The notes beneath the pieces were generated by a model. The model was given only the letters and a program-made list of their open reading frames with translations, had not been told where the DNA came from and did not search any database. From Bacteroidota bacterium (GTDB taxonomy: Bacteria; Bacteroidota; Bacteroidia; Chitinophagales; Chitinophagaceae), in NCBI GenBank assembly GCA_018267625.1, contig JAFDYC010000107.1:1-38107 (forward strand): DNA of 38,107 bases, read 5' to 3'. The stretch's first letter is position 1. Every line of letters starts with the position of its first letter. Of this stretch, positions 9,338-17,446 are shown in pieces. Both the position numbers and the translations under genes were made by a program.

Positions 9338-9373
9338 CGGGTTGTGGAATGCAGCCAACAAACAAAGCATTTC

Positions 9374-9415
9374 CAAAAATGAAAGAAGCCGCCTCTTGAA
9401 TGGAGGCGGCTTCTT
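9374..9415 (-). terminator. Intrinsic terminator of the M13 peptidase gene
   Basis: A perfect 13-bp stem (9383-9395 with 9403-9415) around a 7-base loop, followed on the minus strand by TCATTTTTGG. It lies 24 bases past the peptidase stop. It may also stop murB read-through from the other side. Confidence 0.85.
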
Positions 9416-9438
9416 AGATGGACTGTTGAAAATATGGA

Positions 9439-11481
9439 TTACCACACTTTGGCGCGGATGCTGTCGGCACGCCACATTTTATCGCCGGGCTTGATATTGA
9501 AGGCGGCGTAGAACTCGGGCATATTACTGAGGGGGCCGTTGCAACGGAGCATACTGGGGGCGTGTGGGTCGGTGATGATGCGCTGAGCCAGCTCTTGTGG
9601 GCGGGTGTTGGCGCGCCATACTTGTGCCCAGCTCAGGAAGAAGCGCTGGTCGGGTGTAAAGCCGTCTATTTTCTTGCCATTCTTGCCTTGCTCTGTTTTC
9701 TTGAACGCCTCGTAGGCAATGGCGACACCGCCGAGGTCGGCCAGGTTTTCGCCTTCTGTGAGCTCACCATTGACGTGCACGGTGTCGAGTACGGTGTAGT
9801 TGTTGAACTGCTGTACCACTTTGTTGGCGCGTTGAACGAAGGCGGCAGAATCGGCTGGAGTCCACCAGTTTTTAAGGTTGCCGTTAGCATCGTATTGGCG
9901 GCCCTGGTCATCGAATCCGTGGGTCATTTCGTGGCCGATAACGGCGCCGATGCCACCATAGTTTACGGCATCATCAGCCTGCTCATCGAAGAAAGGATAT
10001 TGAAGGATACCGGCAGGGAAAACGATTTCGTTGAATGCTGGGTTGTAGTAGGCATTGACGGTAGGCGGTGTCATCTGCCATTCGGATCTGTCCACCGGTT
10101 TGCCGAGCTTGTTGATTTGGTAATTATAGTCCCAGTTGGAGGTAGCGAAGATGTTGGAGGCGTAGTCATCGGGTACAATTTTGAGGCCTTCATAAGTTTT
10201 CCACTTGTCCGGGTAGCCAATTTTTTTCATGAATGCATTCAGCTTGGCCAAGGCGAGAGTCTTGGTTTCGGGCGTCATCCAGTCGAGGCGCTTGATGCGT
10301 TCGGCGTAGGTAGCTTGTAGGTTATTGACGAGGTCCATCATACGCTTTTTAGCTTCGGGCTTGAAGTATTTATCCACGTAAAGCTGGCCGAGCATATCGC
10401 CGATGCTGCCGTCCACAACATGCAGGACGCGTTTCCAGCGGGGGCTTTGGCTTTCCTGACCGCGCAGCGTTTTGCCGAAGAAGTTGAAGTGGGCAACGTC
10501 AAACTTGCTGCTGAGGTAGGGGCTCATATCCATGGTCATTTGGGTCTGGAGGTAGCGTTTCCAAACAGGCAGGGGGGTTGCTTTGAGTTCTTTAGCGACA
10601 ACGGCAAAGAATTTGGGTTGCGCCACCAGCACACTATCCACGCCTTTTATTTTCATTTCGTTCAGCATGCCGGCCCAGTCAATGCCCGGAGTCAGTTTGT
10701 TGATCGCATCGAGGGAGAATTTATGATAGACGTTGTAGGGGTCGCGCATTTCGACGCGGGTCATTGAAGCGGCAGCCAGCTTTTCTTCCAGGTTGTATTC
10801 TTCTGCCGCATTCTTCTGCGCAGCCGTAGAATCATCACCCAGCATCATCATCAGGCTGACGAGGTAATCCTTGTAAGCCTTTCGGATGGCGGTGCTGCGG
10901 GCATCGGTCTTGAAGTAATAATCGCGGTCGGGCATGCCCAGTCCTCCCTGGAAGAACTGAGTCATTTCCTTGGTAACGTTTTTGTCGTCCGGGCCAATGT
11001 AAAAGCCGAAGAGCGCATTGATGCCAATAGTGTGCTCCATGGCGATTTCGCGGAGCAATCCGTTAGCATCGGTCACGGCGTTTATCCGGTCGAATTGGGG
11101 TTTAAGAGGATTTAAGCCTGCTTTTTCGATGGCGGCGCTGTCCATACCACTTTTGTAGAGGTCGCCGACGAGTTGATCTTTCGAGCCGGAAACAGCCTTA
11201 GAGGCAGCGGCTTCTTCGAGCAGGCCATGGAGTTTTTTGTTGTTGTCTTCAATCAGCTCATTAAAAGAGCCCCAACGAGTCTGGTCGGCTGGGATGGGGT
11301 TATTCTTCAGCCAGGAGCCGTTGGCGTAGAGGTAGAAGTTGTCGTTGGGCCGGACTGTAGTGTCCATGTTTGCCGGGTCTAATAGCTTGCGTGCGGAGGC
11401 AGTGTCCGCGTTTTTATTGCCTTGGCATGAGGCTAAGGCCAATAAGGATAGGCCTGCAAGCAGGGGCACCGAATACTTCAT
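9439..11481 (-). CDS. M13 (neprilysin/PepO) family zinc metallopeptidase, lipoprotein
   Basis: 680 residues, typical for the family. The signal peptide ends in a lipobox LASC, so the mature enzyme is probably lipid-anchored in the envelope. The M13 N-terminal domain starts near DTTVRPNDNFYLYANGSW. The catalytic C-terminal domain has NAYYNPAFNEIVFPAGIL, the zinc motif His517-Glu518-x-x-His521 (VIGHEMTHGFDDQG), Glu578 in ENLADLGG, and the family's closing KVW. M13 enzymes cleave oligopeptides; the physiological substrate here is unknown. It is a single-gene unit with its own promoter box (minus strand 11512-11505) and terminator. Confidence 0.93.
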   Translation of the reverse strand: MKYSVPLLAGLSLLALASCQGNKNADTASARKLLDPANMDTTVRPNDNFYLYANGSWLKNNPIPADQTRWGSFNELIEDNNKKLHGLLEEAAASKAVSGSKDQLVGDLYKSGMDSAAIEKAGLNPLKPQFDRINAVTDANGLLREIAMEHTIGINALFGFYIGPDDKNVTKEMTQFFQGGLGMPDRDYYFKTDARSTAIRKAYKDYLVSLMMMLGDDSTAAQKNAAEEYNLEEKLAAASMTRVEMRDPYNVYHKFSLDAINKLTPGIDWAGMLNEMKIKGVDSVLVAQPKFFAVVAKELKATPLPVWKRYLQTQMTMDMSPYLSSKFDVAHFNFFGKTLRGQESQSPRWKRVLHVVDGSIGDMLGQLYVDKYFKPEAKKRMMDLVNNLQATYAERIKRLDWMTPETKTLALAKLNAFMKKIGYPDKWKTYEGLKIVPDDYASNIFATSNWDYNYQINKLGKPVDRSEWQMTPPTVNAYYNPAFNEIVFPAGILQYPFFDEQADDAVNYGGIGAVIGHEMTHGFDDQGRQYDANGNLKNWWTPADSAAFVQRANKVVQQFNNYTVLDTVHVNGELTEGENLADLGGVAIAYEAFKKTEQGKNGKKIDGFTPDQRFFLSWAQVWRANTRPQELAQRIITDPHAPSMLRCNGPLSNMPEFYAAFNIKPGDKMWRADSIRAKVW

Positions 11482-11504
11482 ACAGCGTTTTTAAAAATGA
11501 GCGG

Positions 11505-11512
11505 CAAAGATA
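11505..11512 (-). promoter_or_regulatory. Predicted -7 box for the M13 peptidase gene
   Basis: The minus strand reads TATCTTTG, an exact TAnnTTTG match, ending 23 bases before the ATG. The upstream element is not clear. Confidence 0.45.
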
Positions 11513-11672
11513 TTCGTCATGAATTGGAACTGCGTCTTTAACGAGAGTGGGATTTTTTGGGGGAAATCATAATGGAGCGGCAGCCGCTTGATGCGCATGG
11601 GCAATGTTGCCTTAATTCGCGCCTATGAGATTGCCGGGTCAGCCCGGTATCTTTCCGGGAATTCCTGAGTTG

Positions 11673-12518
11673 ATGCACTGCCTGAAATTATTTGCTGTTC
11701 TTGCTTGTCTTTTCCCTGCTTTGCCGTGTCTTGCTCAGCCTTATGTGGACCTGCTCCAGGTTCAATATCTGCATGCTTTCCGTGCGAATGATAAACCCGG
11801 TTCACCCTTTCAGCATCTTTATGCGAGTGCCGATTTGCCGATCAAAATAAAAGACGGAAGCTACCTTGTATTAAGTCCATTCTACGAAAACTGGAGCTTG
11901 GATTCTGCTTCGAAGACGGACGTACTTCCGCAAGTCAGCAGTATCGGTTTGCCCATCATTCTCCAGTTTCCTTTAGTGAAAAATAAATGGTCACTGATGC
12001 TGGCAGCGATTCCAAGGTTTAATAGTGAAGGCTTAAGAATTTTTGACAGCAGTTTTCAAATCGGTGGAGCCACAACGCTCGTGTATCAATTCAATCCCAG
12101 GCTGAAAGCCCGTGTAGGCGTTTATGTCAATCGCGAGTTTTTTGGCATCTACGTCGTTCCTCTATTTGGGGTTGACTGGAAGTTGGGGGAGCGGGATTAT
12201 CTGTTCGGCATCTTGCCCGGACGGCTTAGTTACGAACATCGGCTCAGCCATCGGTTTTGTACGGGTGCAGCTTACGTGTCCACAACCAATTCCTACTTGC
12301 TGAAGACAGGTACTTATCTGCGGATTGGCGACAACCGCATTTCGGTATTCCTCGATTATTACGCAACGAAACGCCTCGTAGCCTCTGCTCATCTCGGCTA
12401 TGGGGTCTTAAGAAAGCTGGGCTCGGGATGGGTTGGGCACCGGGATTATGTTCGAGGCTTTGATTGGGGCGATGGCCCCTTCGCTCGTTTTTCACTTGCC
12501 TATAGAATCAGGCTCTGA
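11673..12518 (+). CDS. Outer-membrane beta-barrel protein, DUF6268-like
   Basis: About 281 residues from the ATG at 11673. A clear signal peptide (MHCLKLFAVLACL, ending near LAQ) is followed by many short amphipathic strands with aromatic ends (YLVLSPFYENW, ARVGVYVNREFFGIYVVPLFG, RISVFLDYYA) and a final aromatic-rich strand (FARFSLAYRIRL), as in an outer-membrane barrel. It resembles proteins grouped as DUF6268; the function is unknown. An in-frame ATG at 11625 lies five bases after a promoter-like TTAATTCG with a TTG 21 bases upstream. It would add 16 residues before the signal peptide, so the start is not settled. The 3' end overlaps the convergent neighbour by 27 bases. Confidence 0.65.
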   Translation: MHCLKLFAVLACLFPALPCLAQPYVDLLQVQYLHAFRANDKPGSPFQHLYASADLPIKIKDGSYLVLSPFYENWSLDSASKTDVLPQVSSIGLPIILQFPLVKNKWSLMLAAIPRFNSEGLRIFDSSFQIGGATTLVYQFNPRLKARVGVYVNREFFGIYVVPLFGVDWKLGERDYLFGILPGRLSYEHRLSHRFCTGAAYVSTTNSYLLKTGTYLRIGDNRISVFLDYYATKRLVASAHLGYGVLRKLGSGWVGHRDYVRGFDWGDGPFARFSLAYRIRL

Positions 12519-13829
12519 AAAGGGCAGAAGCCTCTTTGGCTCCGGCTCATTTACTTCTGTTTCCCAGCGCCCCATTTCTGCAAAAAGTGCAATGGAAACA
12601 CCAATCGAAGGAAGCATGAGGTAGATGTAGGGCACCTGGATGAACGCGAAAAACAGACTCAGATAAATTTTAAAAGACCCTAACAGGAACGGACGGAGCG
12701 GCATCTTACTGCGTTTTTTCCAATACCAAATCCCCATTAAAATATTGCTGCTCAGGAGCACGATTACCTGGGCCCTTTGCAGCACTTGTATTCGTTCTGC
12801 AAGAGATAATGAAGGCAGGTTTTGATAGAACAAGCGTGCAAAGCCAATCCCATGATCGAGTTGAAACGGAATGCCATTTTGGCCCGGATGGGACCATTCG
12901 CCCAGAGCCGCCCGGGTGTAGTATTGATAGCTTTGCCACCAGGTGCTCCAGTCTTTGCTTAAAAACGGAAGGATGTATATCAAGAGCACCGCCAGGATTG
13001 ACAGTAAAGTCGCACGAAACAGAAACGTTCTTTCACCAGAAATAAATAAAGCAAAGGCCCAAAGAGGCAGCCATAAAACCAGGCTGTACCGACTCAACAG
13101 ACACAATGCAATGCCTGCGCCGCAGAGCCAGGCATTCTTGCCGCTCAGTCCGGCAACCAGCAGCATGTAGTACCCGACTACCATCAATTCAACCGTGCTG
13201 GTGACCGGACCGGAATCATTTTTCATCATCATCCAGCCGCAGAGCAGCAAGAGCCCTGCCACGTAGGATGCATATCGGGCAGAATGGGCTGCTGACCGCC
13301 ACACGATGCCCCCACAGCCGATGAAGCATATACTCACAGCTATCCAACGAAAATCAACATGCAGGTAGCCTGCGAGCGTGTAAGGCAGCCATTGCATGGG
13401 CAGGTAAGTGAGCGGGAGGGTATGACTGTGTAGAAAAATGGTAGTGTACACACGCTCGCCATGCAGGAAACGCTCCACAGCCACTTGAATCGTTGGGATA
13501 ATATCCGACCATTTCAAGTCAACGGGTTGTTCCCGAAACAAATCTGCACATGCCCAAACGAAAAATAGAAATCCAATAATCAGTACAGCTTCCGGAAAGA
13601 GGGCTGTTTTGAATCGCACTCGTTGGGTATCTCGAATCAGGATAAGCGACCGACCGTAATACCGAATCAAGACCAACACACCAATCAGCATCGAACTGGC
13701 AAACAGCCCCAGCTCATTGACTGCATTCGGAAGACTTCCTTTATGCAGGTAAAGGACAAAGCATTCTTCCAATACAATCAGCAAGGCAAAGAGCAGATTC
13801 CAGCTATGTTTCCTATGAGCTCCCTTCAT
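12492..13829 (-). CDS. Polytopic membrane protein, possible GT-C (GT87-like) glycosyltransferase
   Basis: 445 residues with about ten hydrophobic segments and short basic loops. The first periplasmic-side loop contains FLHGERVYTT followed by HSHTLPLTYLPMQWLPYTL. Together with the repeated segments this resembles DUF2029/GT87-type lipid-linked sugar transferases, but no decisive catalytic motif can be assigned by eye. The C-terminal tail (EVNEPEPKRLLPFSEPDSIGK) is hydrophilic. A TACTTTCG box (minus 13843-13836) ends six bases before the ATG, suggesting a leaderless transcript. No other sugar-transfer gene is adjacent. Confidence 0.6.
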   Translation of the reverse strand: MKGAHRKHSWNLLFALLIVLEECFVLYLHKGSLPNAVNELGLFASSMLIGVLVLIRYYGRSLILIRDTQRVRFKTALFPEAVLIIGFLFFVWACADLFREQPVDLKWSDIIPTIQVAVERFLHGERVYTTIFLHSHTLPLTYLPMQWLPYTLAGYLHVDFRWIAVSICFIGCGGIVWRSAAHSARYASYVAGLLLLCGWMMMKNDSGPVTSTVELMVVGYYMLLVAGLSGKNAWLCGAGIALCLLSRYSLVLWLPLWAFALFISGERTFLFRATLLSILAVLLIYILPFLSKDWSTWWQSYQYYTRAALGEWSHPGQNGIPFQLDHGIGFARLFYQNLPSLSLAERIQVLQRAQVIVLLSSNILMGIWYWKKRSKMPLRPFLLGSFKIYLSLFFAFIQVPYIYLMLPSIGVSIALFAEMGRWETEVNEPEPKRLLPFSEPDSIGK

Positions 13830-13972
13830 GGCGACCGAAAGTATGTCGGAGGCCTGTATTTAAAGGTGCCGGCAGGTAGAGCGAATTGATTCATTTTCAT
13901 AAAATGCTGTACCTGCTGCTCTAGTTGCTGTACTGGGGAATCGTATTTTGAAGGGCGCAAAGGCCTCCTATC

Positions 13973-16171
13973 ATGCCTCCCTCCCTAGACTTGTTCACGC
14001 TGGCTACCCGCATCATCAACCATACGGGAAGGCACTTGTTTCTCACGGGAAAGGCAGGTACGGGCAAGACCACGTTCTTGAAACACATCCAGGAAACGAC
14101 ACCCAAGAAGGCCGTTGTAGTGGCTCCTACAGGTGTGGCTGCCCTGAATGCTGGCGGGGTGACAATGCACTCATTCTTTCATCTGCCATTGGGTATGTAT
14201 CTGCCCGATTCAGGGCACTATCCTGGCGATGAATGGAACAATCAGTTGGTCGTAAACCGCCACAGCCTGTTTCAGAATATCCGATACAACCAGGAACGGC
14301 GCGAACTACTGCAGGAAATGGAATTGCTCATCATTGATGAAGTGAGCATGTTGCGTGCCGATACGCTGGACGCTATAGACACGATACTACGCCGCTTCCG
14401 GAGTAAGCCGCTCCTACCTTTTGGCGGCGTACAAGTGCTGTTCATCGGCGACCTGTTCCAACTGCCGCCCGTCCTGAGGCAGGAAGAAGCTTCCCTTTAT
14501 TATGAGCATTACCAAAGTCCCTTTTTCTTCAGTGCTCAAGTCATTCAGGGTGACCCTCCCTTGATTGTAGAGCTGAAACATATCTACCGGCAAAGCGATG
14601 CACGCTTCATTGATTTGCTGAATGCCATCCGCGATAACCACATGCAGGAAGAGGACCTTGCTTTGTTGCACGAACGCTATAAACCCGGGCAGAAGCTGGA
14701 AGCCGGTAGCATCCTGCTGACTACACACAATGCTCAGGCAGACCGCATCAATGCTCAAAAGCTGGAAGAGTTGGCCGGTGAGCTGTTTTGTTTTGAGGCG
14801 GAAATAGAGCGGGAATTCAACGAGCTGGCTTTGCCTGCTGAACGCTTCCTGAAACTCAAAGTAGGTGCCCAAATCATGTTTATCAAAAATGACACGGCAC
14901 ACCGCTACTTTAACGGGAAACTGGCTACCATCTTCCATATTGGTGAGGAAAAAGATATCTGGGTGCGGCTGGAAGGCAGCCTCGAAGAACTGAAGTTGGA
15001 ACTGCACACCTGGAAAAACATCCGCTACAAATACGACCGGGAACGAGACCAGGTGGATGAAGAAGAAATCGGAGCATTTAAGCAATATCCCATCCGGCTG
15101 GCCTGGGCCATCACCATTCACAAAAGTCAGGGGCTCACTTTTGAACGGGCAACTGTGGATGTCGGTTCCAGCTTTGCCTCAGGCCAGATTTATGTTGCAC
15201 TCAGTCGCTTGCGTAGTTTGGACGGATTGCTACTCCATTCCCGGATTCCAAGTCAGGGAATTGAGATGCCCGAAATTATTCTGGACTTCTGCCGGCAACA
15301 GGTAGCACCTGAACTTCTTGAAAAGATTGTAAGGCAGGAAGAAGAGCATTTTGCACAACACAGACTCGTTGAATGGCTCTCTCTGGAAAAATTCCTGAAT
15401 GAATGGATACTCTTTCATCAAGGCTATGAAAAACGGCGCATAGAAGCAATGGAGCTTGCCCGCGAATGGAGCCACAATTGCTTGAACCAACTGCAGGATA
15501 TAGAAGCTACTGCCCAAAAGTTCCGGGTGCATTTAGATCGTCTTTTAGGACCTGGCTGCGACTATGCCCACATCAGCGAACGGGTAGAAGCAGCCACCGC
15601 CTGGTTTTCAAACAAGCTCCCGCAACAAGTGTTGCTGCCGTTGCAAGTGCATTTCGAAGCCTGGAAGAAAAAAGCACGCAGCAAAAAATACCTGCTTGAA
15701 TTAAAGACTCTGGAAGTGTCTGCTCTCCAGCAAATCAAACGCTATAGGCAGGCGCAACAATTGGTATCAGGCCTGGCCGGTGGCATTGCCCGCCATGAAA
15801 TAAAGATTGGAAACGAGCCTGTTGTGGGTGGCTTGTCTCAGGCTACCCAAAAGCCGAAAAAAGGTGACAGCTTCAAAGCTACCCTGGCTTTATATCAGGC
15901 TGGTAGGAGCATAGCGGAAATAGCCTCGGAACGGGGCTTAGCCCAAAGCACTATCGAGGGGCACCTGATTCATTTTATACCGAGTGGGGAAGTTTCCCTG
16001 AGTGTGTTTGTGAACCCGAAACAACAGCAACAAATTGAAGCCGCCATCGCCCGCCTGCCGGAACATGCCAGCAGTACAGAAATAAAAGATTTACTAGGAG
16101 AACAGATTTCTTACACGATGATTCGGGCGGTTCAAAGGAGTCAGGTTGTACAGGGAAACGGCTCTGAGTAG
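13973..16171 (+). CDS. PIF1/RecD-like superfamily 1 helicase with C-terminal helix-turn-helix domain
   Basis: 732 residues. The helicase core has Walker A (GKAGTGKT, residues 26-33), motif Ia (APTGVAALNAGG), Walker B (LLIIDEVSM, Asp122-Glu123), the GDLFQLPPV motif and C-terminal motifs (WAITIHKSQGLTF and QIYVALSRLRSLDGL). This is the PIF1/RecD-like 5'-3' DNA helicase arrangement. A basic helical linker follows, then from about residue 630 an HTH-type domain (ALYQAGRSIAEIASERGLAQSTIEGHL) like the HTH_40 domain attached to RecQ and PIF1 helicases in Bacteroidota. The likely role is replication or repair helicase. It stands alone, with convergent or unrelated neighbours. Confidence 0.88.
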   Translation: MPPSLDLFTLATRIINHTGRHLFLTGKAGTGKTTFLKHIQETTPKKAVVVAPTGVAALNAGGVTMHSFFHLPLGMYLPDSGHYPGDEWNNQLVVNRHSLFQNIRYNQERRELLQEMELLIIDEVSMLRADTLDAIDTILRRFRSKPLLPFGGVQVLFIGDLFQLPPVLRQEEASLYYEHYQSPFFFSAQVIQGDPPLIVELKHIYRQSDARFIDLLNAIRDNHMQEEDLALLHERYKPGQKLEAGSILLTTHNAQADRINAQKLEELAGELFCFEAEIEREFNELALPAERFLKLKVGAQIMFIKNDTAHRYFNGKLATIFHIGEEKDIWVRLEGSLEELKLELHTWKNIRYKYDRERDQVDEEEIGAFKQYPIRLAWAITIHKSQGLTFERATVDVGSSFASGQIYVALSRLRSLDGLLLHSRIPSQGIEMPEIILDFCRQQVAPELLEKIVRQEEEHFAQHRLVEWLSLEKFLNEWILFHQGYEKRRIEAMELAREWSHNCLNQLQDIEATAQKFRVHLDRLLGPGCDYAHISERVEAATAWFSNKLPQQVLLPLQVHFEAWKKKARSKKYLLELKTLEVSALQQIKRYRQAQQLVSGLAGGIARHEIKIGNEPVVGGLSQATQKPKKGDSFKATLALYQAGRSIAEIASERGLAQSTIEGHLIHFIPSGEVSLSVFVNPKQQQQIEAAIARLPEHASSTEIKDLLGEQISYTMIRAVQRSQVVQGNGSE

Positions 16172-16310
16172 TCTAGGCAACTAGCTGAACCGGGGATGCA
16201 AGAAGCAGCTTTACGATACTTCATTTGACGACTTTCTAACAATTATTCCCGTTTACAGAAGGAGCTTCCCTGGTTGAATGTGTACCTTCGCGCCAAATTC
16301 TAAACCGCCT

Positions 16311-17075
16311 GTGCCGATTCTGATTTTCTTCGTTGCTCACTGGTATTTGTCGCTGTTCAGCCAGTCGTTTTTTCATCATCGTTATGGCGCCCATGCAGCC
16401 TTTGGAATGAGCCGTAGTGCAGAAAAATTCTTTTTTATTCTCTCCTGGCTTACGATGGGCTCTTCATACCTCAGCCCGCGGGTTTATGCCCTGATGCACC
16501 GCCTGCATCATGCATACGCAGACACTGAGCTCGACCCGCATTCCCCGAAATATTCTAAGAATGTATTTGACATGATGTGGCGCACCCGCCGTATCTACTT
16601 AGATATCTGGCATGGGCGCACCATAGTTGAAGAAAAATTCAGTAAGAACCTTCCCGAATGGAAATGGCTTGATAAATGGGGAAACAATTTCTTCTCCCGT
16701 ATCCTTTGGGTGGCAGCGTACACGGCATTTTATGTTGCTTTTGCACCTTCGTTCTGGTGGTATCTGCTTTTGCCCGTACAAATTGCCAGCGGAGCAGTAC
16801 ATGGCGCCATCATCAACTGGTATGCTCACAAATATGGCTACATCAATTTCCGGGTGCGTAACACCTCGCAAAACCTGTTCAGCATTGATATTCTGATGTG
16901 GGGCGAAAGCTATCACAACAACCACCACAAGTTTGCCACTTCAGCCAACTTTGGTCGCCGCTGGCACGAGATTGACCCGATGTACGGCGTCATCAAATTG
17001 CTGAATTGGATGCGCGTGATTCATTTGAAAAAGCCAACTCTTGTACTTGCAGCAGAGATACCGAAGCAAGCTTGA
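16311..17075 (+). CDS. Acyl-CoA / fatty-acid desaturase (delta-9 type)
   Basis: Integral-membrane di-iron desaturase, 254 residues from the GTG at 16311. The three histidine boxes are present: H23RYGAH28, H63RLHH67 and H202NNHH206, with hydrophobic segments between them. The reaction is oxygen-dependent introduction of a double bond into acyl chains, serving membrane fluidity. The ORF extends to an ATG at 16278, but a promoter-like TACCTTCG (16283-16290) lies inside that extension. The GTG after it gives MPILIFFVAHWYLSLFSQSF, a natural family start. The enzyme is somewhat short, with both termini trimmed, but all histidine ligands are intact. Confidence 0.88.
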   Translation: MPILIFFVAHWYLSLFSQSFFHHRYGAHAAFGMSRSAEKFFFILSWLTMGSSYLSPRVYALMHRLHHAYADTELDPHSPKYSKNVFDMMWRTRRIYLDIWHGRTIVEEKFSKNLPEWKWLDKWGNNFFSRILWVAAYTAFYVAFAPSFWWYLLLPVQIASGAVHGAIINWYAHKYGYINFRVRNTSQNLFSIDILMWGESYHNNHHKFATSANFGRRWHEIDPMYGVIKLLNWMRVIHLKKPTLVLAAEIPKQA

Positions 17076-17223
17076 AGTACGAAGCAGGAAAAATTGGCTG
17101 TCTTATTTTAAAAATGTCTGGAGCTGTATAACCTCAAATAGCTCAGCATAAGAAGGGTATCTATTTAATGACCTCCCTGAACCTATATGCTTTGCAAATA
17201 TGTCGTTAAGTAGGGCCGGATTT

Positions 17224-17255
17224 TTTGAAAGTCACCGCGTCCTCCGGTATTTTTA
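17224..17255 (+). promoter_or_regulatory. Predicted promoter of a small RNA
   Basis: TTTG (17224-17227), a 20-base spacer and TATTTTTA (17248-17255) match the Bacteroidota consensus apart from the final base. It is followed by no convincing ORF but by a terminator 44 bases later. Confidence 0.45.
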
Positions 17256-17331
17256 CCTCAGTTTCTACAACACATTTATAGAAATGATTTGCAAGGTTCG
17301 GCCAGGGCATAGTCCCTGGCCGTTCTTTTTT
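17256..17331 (+). ncRNA. Candidate small RNA in the desaturase-cargo gap
   Basis: The 371-base gap 17076-17446 has no credible ORF. Between a good promoter (17224-17255) and an intrinsic terminator (17299-17331) is a transcript of about 70 bases with two stem-loops: TTTCTA (17262-17267) with TAGAAA (17279-17284), and the terminator hairpin. No known RNA family is recognised; it does not resemble SRP, tmRNA or RNase P RNA. A 19-codon ATG frame at 17284 runs through the terminator and is unlikely. The alternative is that this is only the 3' UTR of the desaturase mRNA. Confidence 0.35.
17299..17331 (+). terminator. Intrinsic terminator
   Basis: A perfect 9-bp GC-rich stem (17299-17307 with 17314-17322), a 6-base loop and the tail TTCTTTTTT. 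Only the plus strand has the U-tract. It ends either the desaturase transcript (224 bases upstream) or the proposed small RNA. Confidence 0.88.
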
Positions 17332-17446
17332 GATTATCAATGAAATACGGTTATTGAAATGCCAAAGTATGGTAACCTGTATCTTTATTAGGTATGTTTC
17401 CCGCTAAAAGAACTTCACTTACCTATCCATTGCCGGATTCTATTTT

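Noticed and set aside
9562..10320. 252-codon plus-strand ORF opposite the M13 peptidase
   Set aside because: Antisense shadow of a well-supported metallopeptidase; composition (Val/Gly-rich) is typical of such shadows.
14414..15121. 235-codon minus-strand ORF inside the helicase gene
   Set aside because: Shadow of conserved helicase motifs on the other strand.
16278..16310. ATG-initiated extension of the desaturase
   Set aside because: Would place the promoter-like TACCTTCG inside the gene, and adds residues absent from the usual family start.
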